Shown here: one piece after another, positions 7,137 to 12,685 of the stretch
Position numbering within the stretch: position 1 is the stretch's first letter
Layout: each line of letters begins with the position of its first letter
Source: Opitutaceae bacterium UBA3033
GTDB lineage: Bacteria > Verrucomicrobiota > Verrucomicrobiia > Opitutales > Opitutaceae
Direction of reading: 5' to 3'
DNA length: 14,952 nt
Assembly: GCA_002367815.1 (NCBI GenBank)
Contig: DFDG01000014.1
Location: forward strand, 1-14,952
The notes under the pieces: model-generated
Told to the model about the DNA's origin: nothing
Databases searched by the model: none
What the model saw: only the letters and a program-made list of their open reading frames with translations
Translations under genes and position numbers: made by a program

Positions 7137-8174
7137 TCAGTTCGAGGAAAGCTGCGACTTTTTTTCGCGTTTCCTTAAACTGGTCACTCGTTTTAACAGT
7201 TCTTTCTTTAATTTATCAAGTCCCTCCCCGGACAAGCAGGACATCTCGACCACATCTACTTTATGTCGGCGCTTGAATTTCGTCAGCCAACCCGTGGCTT
7301 CAGGCAGGTCCAATTTGTTGGCGGCCACCAAACGCGGTTTCTCCAAAAGCTGAGGATCATAGAGCTCCAACTCACGCAGCAAATGCGCATAATCATCGCG
7401 CGGGTCACGGCCATCGATTCCGGCCATATCGATAATGAAAACCAGTAAAGCACAGCGCTCAATATGTCTTAAAAAACGATGCCCCAAACCTCGGTTTTCA
7501 TTGGCCCCTTCGATCAGTCCGGGGATGTCAGCGAGTAGTAGCCGGCGTTCACCTTTGGCGTCTTCCGGGTATTCAATAACCCCGATTTGCGGATGAAGCG
7601 TTGTGAATGGATATGAGGCAGTTTTGGGCTTGGCTCTTGTGATACGCTTAGTTAGCGAGGATTTACCCGCATTGGGGAAACCGACCAAGCCAACGTCCGC
7701 GATACTTTTGAGCACCAACCGATAAACTCCACTTTCACCCGGAGCTCCCGGATTGGCGCGCTTGGGGGCACGATTGACCGAAGTCTTGAAGTGAATGTTA
7801 CCCCAGCCTCCGTTGCCCCCTTTGCATAACACCACCTGTTGACCATCGAAAATTATTTCAGCCACAACTTTGCCCGTGCTTTCATCGGTAACGATTGTGC
7901 CCAGCGGGAGTTTGAGGATGCAGGGCTTCCCCCCGCGACCGTTTTGGTCCGAGCCCAAACCATGTTCACCGCGCTCTCCTTTGCGTTGCGGGGTGTATTT
8001 ATAATCAACCAGATTGTTGGTGTCGTCGTTTCCCAGCAATATCACGTCTCCACCGCTGCCTCCATCGCCACCATTGGGACCTCCCCATGGTTCATATTTT
8101 TCCCGACGGAAGCTGATACAGCCCCGCCCGCCGTCACCGGCCGCTACTTTGATTACACACTCGTCGACAAACAT
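7137..8174 (-). CDS. obgE: Obg family GTPase (ObgE/CgtA)
   Basis: Obg is a ribosome-associated GTPase acting in 50S assembly, ppGpp response and cell-cycle control. The 345 aa product has the glycine-rich Obg fold at about residues 1-158 (GGPNGGDGGSGG at 31-42) and a G domain: G1 GFPNAGKS (165-172), G2 near YPFTT (188-192), G3 DIPG (216-219), G4 NKLD (286-289) and G5 MSCLSGEG (311-318), where Cys stands for the usual Ala of the SA motif. It ends shortly after the G domain in a Lys/Arg-rich tail, so it is the short form without a C-terminal OCT domain. It follows ftsZ by a 76 nt gap with a strong hairpin. Obg is more often found beside rpmA (L27); here it sits with division genes. No Shine-Dalgarno motif precedes the ATG. 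Confidence 0.96.
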   Translation of the reverse strand: MFVDECVIKVAAGDGGRGCISFRREKYEPWGGPNGGDGGSGGDVILLGNDDTNNLVDYKYTPQRKGERGEHGLGSDQNGRGGKPCILKLPLGTIVTDESTGKVVAEIIFDGQQVVLCKGGNGGWGNIHFKTSVNRAPKRANPGAPGESGVYRLVLKSIADVGLVGFPNAGKSSLTKRITRAKPKTASYPFTTLHPQIGVIEYPEDAKGERRLLLADIPGLIEGANENRGLGHRFLRHIERCALLVFIIDMAGIDGRDPRDDYAHLLRELELYDPQLLEKPRLVAANKLDLPEATGWLTKFKRRHKVDVVEMSCLSGEGLDKLKKELLKRVTSLRKREKKSQLSSN

Positions 8175-8192
8175 GCTAGCTACGATGCAGAA

Positions 8193-8215
8193 CCCCCGGC
8201 GTTTGCCAAGGGGGG
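8193..8215 (-). promoter_or_regulatory. Strong hairpin between ftsZ and obgE
   Basis: On the minus-strand transcript the sequence reads CCCCC-TT-GGC-AAAC-GCC-GGGGG: a 5 bp G:C stem, a 2 nt bulge, a 3 bp stem and a 4 nt loop. It ends 18 nt before the obgE ATG. A U-run is absent (only TT follows), so it is not a standard intrinsic terminator. It may instead attenuate, protect an mRNA end after processing, or hold ribosomes at the obgE start. A weaker CCCG/CGGG stem follows the ftsZ stop at 8237-8250. Confidence 0.4.
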
Positions 8216-8250
8216 TGTTTGAATCATATTTGCGACCCGTTCAAACCGGG

Positions 8251-9537
8251 CTAAATTGATATCTTGATGCCTTTACGCAGGTAAGTCGGCACATCAAGGT
8301 CATGGCCATCATACAGATTGCGGTCTGTTTTCTCGAAATGTCCGCGAGTTTCAATCTCACCAAAGCCAAATTCATCCTGCGCGGCCTTGAGATCTATGAT
8401 CTTTTGCTCTGCCGCGAGAGTTTCGCGCCTAGCCTGAATATCAATTGATACTGAGGTTGATTCCGACGATTCGGCGGTGGCAGGGATTTCGATCTCCCGT
8501 CCGTTTGACGATCGGGTCCGCATGGAAGGCAATGGCCGGCGCACGCCCACCACGCGACCTCCCATATCGCTGGTGCCGATCACACATATTTCAACCCGAT
8601 CCCGCATATCCTCATCGATTACCGCCCCCATGATAATATGTGAATTACGGCCAAACTGATCAGTGATGTTGCTCATCAACTCGTTAACCTTGGGCAAGGT
8701 AAGGTCCGTGCCTCCAGTTATATTGACCAACAATCGATCTGCTTTTCGGGCAAATTCCGGAGTATGCAGCAAAGGGCAAAGCTTTAAACTCGCGATCGCA
8801 TCCGCCACGGCATTCTCGCCGGATCCTTCACCCAAACCAAAGAGTGTTTTGCAGCCCCGGTATTGAAAAGCCTGCCGCAGAGCAGTGAAGTCGAGGTTGA
8901 TCAGCCCGGTTTTGAAAAGCATCATCCAGATGGATTTCACGCCGCGACCAATCCAGCCATCGGCCTGGGCGAAGGCGTCAAGCACAGTGGCATCATCCGC
9001 GCCTTCCTGCAGCAGGATGTCGTTGGGTAGCGGAATAACTGCATCACAGACCCGACGCAATGCCTGCATACCTTCCTCCGCCTGCCTTAGGCGGCGGCCG
9101 CCTTCAAAACTGAATGGCATGGTCACAAATGCGATTACCAGCGCGCCCGACTCGGCCGCGATTTCAGCCACGGTGGGCATCGCGCCACTCCCGGTGCCAC
9201 CCCCCATCCCGGCAATGAGAAACACTAGGTCACAGTCTTTGACCACATTGGTGATTTTCTCCCGGTCCGCCTCGGCCGCTTCGCGACCCAATTCAGGATC
9301 ACCCCCGGCACCCAGTCCACGAGTGACGCTCATACCCAGCAAAACCTTTTCCTGCACCGGTGAACTGGCCAATGCCTGCGAGTCTGTATTGATCACTGCC
9401 AATTGCAGTCGCTCCAGATTCTCCATTTTCAAGCGATCGACGGCATTGCAGCCAGCCCCACCCACCCCAACCAGTTTAATGGTGATGTTGGGTTCGCCCG
9501 AATTCGAACTTTCAAGAGGTAATTCGTTGAGATTCAT
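8251..9537 (-). CDS. ftsZ: Cell division protein FtsZ, divergent T7 loop
   Basis: FtsZ is the tubulin-like GTPase that forms the Z ring. Numbered from ATG 9537 (428 aa), it shows the nucleotide loop GVGGAGCNAV (24-33), NTDSQAL (50-56), the tubulin signature GGGTGSG (112-118), IPLPNDILLQ (168-177), LINLDFTALRQ (212-222), LVNITGG (270-276) and the C-terminal peptide DLDVPTYLR (413-421) that binds FtsA. In the T7 loop the first catalytic Asp is kept (Asp216, E. coli Asp209), but the second (E. coli Asp212) is Ala219. Asp212 is needed for full GTP hydrolysis in E. coli, so kinetics may differ. An upstream TTG (9558) in frame would overlap ftsA; I prefer the ATG, 7 nt past the ftsA stop, because it needs no non-ATG start. 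No Shine-Dalgarno motif is seen. Confidence 0.95.
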   Translation of the reverse strand: MNLNELPLESSNSGEPNITIKLVGVGGAGCNAVDRLKMENLERLQLAVINTDSQALASSPVQEKVLLGMSVTRGLGAGGDPELGREAAEADREKITNVVKDCDLVFLIAGMGGGTGSGAMPTVAEIAAESGALVIAFVTMPFSFEGGRRLRQAEEGMQALRRVCDAVIPLPNDILLQEGADDATVLDAFAQADGWIGRGVKSIWMMLFKTGLINLDFTALRQAFQYRGCKTLFGLGEGSGENAVADAIASLKLCPLLHTPEFARKADRLLVNITGGTDLTLPKVNELMSNITDQFGRNSHIIMGAVIDEDMRDRVEICVIGTSDMGGRVVGVRRPLPSMRTRSSNGREIEIPATAESSESTSVSIDIQARRETLAAEQKIIDLKAAQDEFGFGEIETRGHFEKTDRNLYDGHDLDVPTYLRKGIKISI

Positions 9538-9544
9538 GGCGGGC

Positions 9545-10759
9545 TCAGGAATTGACAAACAAACGGGCTACATTGTGGAAAAATCCACTTCTGCGACGGG
9601 GCGAACCGACTCTTTCATTATGGGCCTGCACGCCGTAATAGAGCAGACCCAACGCAGTGTTGTAGGATGGATCGCGCAGATTTTCCGCCACCCACGATGG
9701 CGTTTCTCCAAGATGCGCCGGCACATTAAAGATTTTGGCCGCCGCTTCGGCTGAGCCCGCAAGTTTGGCGGAACCACCGGTCAACACCACGCCTGAGCTG
9801 CAGTTTTCGGCGGAAAATGCTCCACCCAGTTTTCGCTTTACCACTTCCAATATTTCCCAAGTTCGAGCCGCGGTGATTTGTTCAATCGCCAGTCGGGAGA
9901 ACTGACGGTCACCAATGGCAAAATTTCCATCCAGCCACACTTTTTCGGTTTTGTCCCGGGTCTGCACTTCCGCCCGGCCATACCGCAGTTTTAGCTTTTC
10001 CGCCTGTCCTTCGGTCAAACGCAGGCCGATGCTTAAATCGTTGGTCAAATGAGTGCCTCCAACCGGCAAAACTCCCGTAGTATGCGGCACCCCGTCACGA
10101 TATAGCACGTAGTCCGTCGTGCCTGCACCAATATCGATGGCAAGCACCCCGTGTTGACGTTCTTCGACCGTGGTAACCATGTGGCCCGAAGCCAAACTCG
10201 ATAGCACCAGTTCGCTGACTTCCAAATTAAAGCCCCGGATAACATGGATAGTGTCCGCCAAACGTTGCTCCTGACCATGGACCGTCCAGTAACCCACATC
10301 CAAACGTTGCCCCATGAGATGTTCCGGCGAAGTGGGAATCAATCGTCCATCCACCCGAAACGGCCGTCGAATGTGATGCACCACCATTCGATTCTTGGGC
10401 AGTTCCTTGGCCCGAGCCAATTCACATACCGTGCGAATATCCTCCGCCGAAATCATGTTATCCGCTGCCTTAACGTTTACAGTCGCTTCATTATAAAAAC
10501 CTTCGAGATGCCCCCCGGTTTGGGCGAGAAATACCGTATCCGTCTTTTCACCTGCTTCGCGTTCAGCCAATTCCAAGGCACTGTGCGTGCAATCACTAGC
10601 CGCCTTATAGTCCACGACCACTCCCTTGATCACGCCGTGCGATTGACACTCTCCCCGGCCAATAATGGCAAGTTCCCGACCGGTGTATTCACCAATCAGA
10701 ACAGTTACTTTCGAGGTGCCGATTTCGACGGCACCAATAAAATGAGGACTAGAGCTCAA
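9545..10759 (-). CDS. ftsA: Cell division protein FtsA
   Basis: FtsA is the actin-like ATPase that tethers FtsZ filaments to the membrane and recruits later division proteins. The 404 aa product has phosphate-1 GAVEIGTSKV (9-18), phosphate-2 AIDIGAGTTD (207-216) and the adenosine loop VLTGGSAKLAG (325-335). The 1C domain characteristic of FtsA lies between about 84 and 165. The last 18 residues (PRRRSGFFHNVARLFVNS) form a probable amphipathic membrane-targeting helix with Arg and aromatic residues, as expected. The start is a TTG at 10759-10757 that overlaps the ftsQ stop by 11 nt: an in-frame TGA lies three codons upstream and no other start codon occurs before the phosphate-1 motif, so TTG is forced. 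This suggests translation coupled to ftsQ. Confidence 0.94.
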   Translation of the reverse strand: MSSSPHFIGAVEIGTSKVTVLIGEYTGRELAIIGRGECQSHGVIKGVVVDYKAASDCTHSALELAEREAGEKTDTVFLAQTGGHLEGFYNEATVNVKAADNMISAEDIRTVCELARAKELPKNRMVVHHIRRPFRVDGRLIPTSPEHLMGQRLDVGYWTVHGQEQRLADTIHVIRGFNLEVSELVLSSLASGHMVTTVEERQHGVLAIDIGAGTTDYVLYRDGVPHTTGVLPVGGTHLTNDLSIGLRLTEGQAEKLKLRYGRAEVQTRDKTEKVWLDGNFAIGDRQFSRLAIEQITAARTWEILEVVKRKLGGAFSAENCSSGVVLTGGSAKLAGSAEAAAKIFNVPAHLGETPSWVAENLRDPSYNTALGLLYYGVQAHNERVGSPRRRSGFFHNVARLFVNS

Positions 10760-11753
10760 GGTTGGTCAGGCGGTTTGGATTGAACAAAGGTTTGGAAACT
10801 GGCTTGTCGTCGCGCACAATTTGGGTGGTCGGCAAATTATCCCTAAAGCTTACCGGCACTTGAATACGACCATCGGTCATGCGACCCACGGCGAGATTAA
10901 TCTCGTTCACGGGTTGATCCGCTTCGGCCTGAACTGTATCAATCAACGCATCCAATTGCGCGACCTGACGCAGAAAATCCGTCGAAGTCTGGGCCATGAA
11001 AATGATTCGATCGATGTTGGACGCCCGCACCTCGAGTTCCCCATCAGATTCAAGACGCGACATTGAGACCACCTTCCAAGTCTGGTAGAGATGCGGGGCT
11101 TCATTTCGGGCCGTGGCCAAAAGATTGGCGACTATTTCCATCCCCGAAATCGGTTTTAACCCAGAGCCACTCTTCACCAATTTCACCCCATTCAAATATG
11201 GCAGTGTCGCTAACAGGTTACGGTCATAACCGAGACCTTCGTAAACGACTCCATCCCGGGCCACCTGCAATGGCCGTGGCGCGGCACTTCCCATCCGGGC
11301 ATTGATACGGGCCACGGGGGAACGCTCGGACAGGCTCACCTCAAGAGTGGCCGGAAATTTTCGGGTCAAGACCGCGCTCATCACTTGATTTTCCACGAGC
11401 AGACGGTCGCGCAACAAAGTCAGGTCGAGTTCCATCAAAGTTGCCTTGGCCGGCAAAGCCAGAGTGCGGGCCAACCAAGCCTGTGTCAGCACCCCATCAG
11501 TGCGCAAAGTGATCTCCTGCACCGGCTCAGCGTTGACGACGGATGAGATATTGGCGGGATTATCCCGAAAAAGTTCGGTGAAGATAAAAACGCCGCCGAG
11601 CAGCAAACAAACCGTGAGCACTACTCCGGCAATCCGGCATAAAGTCGTAAACTTTCTCCATCGCCCACCACGCGACATAGCGCGCGGTTTAACCTCTTGG
11701 GTAATGTCTCGCCAAGAACGGGCCTGAGGATGAATTTTATTCGTATTACTCAC
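10749..11753 (-). CDS. ftsQ: Cell division protein FtsQ
   Basis: FtsQ is a bitopic inner-membrane divisome protein that links FtsA/FtsZ to FtsB/FtsL and the septal synthases. The 334 aa product has a basic cytoplasmic tail of about 36 residues, one transmembrane helix at about 37-59 (LCRIAGVVLTVCLLLGGVFIF), then a POTRA-like domain (ITLRTDGVLT at 81-90, through VSLSERSPVARI at 139-150) and the beta-rich FtsQ domain. Its C-terminal tail is Pro- and Asn-rich. Sequence identity to E. coli FtsQ looks low, as is normal; the call rests on topology, the POTRA pattern and position between ddl and ftsA. The start is GTG 11753, overlapping the ddl stop as GTGA. Confidence 0.88.
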   Translation of the reverse strand: MSNTNKIHPQARSWRDITQEVKPRAMSRGGRWRKFTTLCRIAGVVLTVCLLLGGVFIFTELFRDNPANISSVVNAEPVQEITLRTDGVLTQAWLARTLALPAKATLMELDLTLLRDRLLVENQVMSAVLTRKFPATLEVSLSERSPVARINARMGSAAPRPLQVARDGVVYEGLGYDRNLLATLPYLNGVKLVKSGSGLKPISGMEIVANLLATARNEAPHLYQTWKVVSMSRLESDGELEVRASNIDRIIFMAQTSTDFLRQVAQLDALIDTVQAEADQPVNEINLAVGRMTDGRIQVPVSFRDNLPTTQIVRDDKPVSKPLFNPNRLTNLEL

Positions 11754-12685
11754 GTTTTAGTTAAAGCGCGTCCTGAACCGAATCGTTGCAATGCGGGCGT
11801 CACCAATTCACTGACCAATGCGGTAAAATCCAGCCCCACGCAGCGTGCACTCATCGGCAAAAGACTGGTCTCTTTCATGCCGGGCAATGTGTTGATTTCG
11901 AGCAAATAAAGTTCGTTCGATGCAGAAACCATAAAGTCCACCCGAGCATAGTCGCGGCAACCACAGACCGCAAAAACAACTTCAGCCGCTGACTGCACTT
12001 TTTCCGTCAGGTTATCCTCCAAGGGCGCCGGAGCGAAATACTCGGTGTGCCCTTTGGTGTATTTGCTCTTATAGTCATAGACCCCAGATTTCGGTCTAAT
12101 CTCCACCACGCCCATCGCGCGTCCATTTAGCACACCAACTGAAACCTCTCGGCCGATAATTCTTTCCTCGATTAGCCAGTCGCCGCGAGTGATCTCATCC
12201 AACGCAGCCTCCAAGTCATTCCGGTTGGCGATGACCCGTAAGCCGACACTGCTGCCCTCCGCATTTGGTTTGACGATCAAGAACTCGCCCAACTCGGCAA
12301 TAACCCTGTCTGCCGTAGGTTTCTCTTTCGCCCAAAAATACATTTCACGGGGACCCGATACCCCATGGGTTGCGGCCAACGCCTTCGTCCGCGTCTTGTT
12401 CATCGTCAATTCACTGCTATCGGCACCGCAACCGGCATAATACACCCCTGCCTTGTCCAATAACCGGGGCATGCCACCATCTTCACCAAAAGTGCCATGT
12501 AAAGTTGAAAAAACCACGTGTCGCGCAGGATCCAATTCCTCCGGCAAAGTATCCGCCGAAATTTCAATCATGCGGGTGGCGAAAGAACAGCTCAAGGCCT
12601 GGGCACAAGCCTTGCCTGATCCAATTGATACTTCCCGCTCCGATGAGGTCCCCCCCACCAGCACGACTAAGGTTGGTTTTATCAT
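11750..12685 (-). CDS. ddl: D-alanine--D-alanine ligase
   Basis: Ddl joins two D-Ala with ATP to make the dipeptide used by MurF for the peptidoglycan stem. The 311 aa ATP-grasp protein has GGTSSEREVS (11-20), HGTFGEDG (63-70), the KPNAEGSSVG loop (139-148), the omega-loop YDYKSKYTKG (203-212), RVDF (248-251) and the metal-binding EINTLPGM (263-270). Tyr209 (KSKY) matches the E. coli DdlB Tyr that marks D-Ala-D-Ala ligases; a Phe there would indicate D-Ala-D-lactate synthesis as in vancomycin-resistant types, so ordinary specificity is expected. Its ATG overlaps the murB stop as ATGA and its stop overlaps the ftsQ start as GTGA, so it is tightly coupled in the dcw operon. Confidence 0.96.
   Translation of the reverse strand: MIKPTLVVLVGGTSSEREVSIGSGKACAQALSCSFATRMIEISADTLPEELDPARHVVFSTLHGTFGEDGGMPRLLDKAGVYYAGCGADSSELTMNKTRTKALAATHGVSGPREMYFWAKEKPTADRVIAELGEFLIVKPNAEGSSVGLRVIANRNDLEAALDEITRGDWLIEERIIGREVSVGVLNGRAMGVVEIRPKSGVYDYKSKYTKGHTEYFAPAPLEDNLTEKVQSAAEVVFAVCGCRDYARVDFMVSASNELYLLEINTLPGMKETSLLPMSARCVGLDFTALVSELVTPALQRFGSGRALTKT

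Noticed and set aside
8885..9754. A 289-codon open frame on the plus strand opposite ftsZ and ftsA
   Set aside because: It is antisense to two clear genes, rich in Ser/Arg/Pro with no family motif; a codon-bias shadow.
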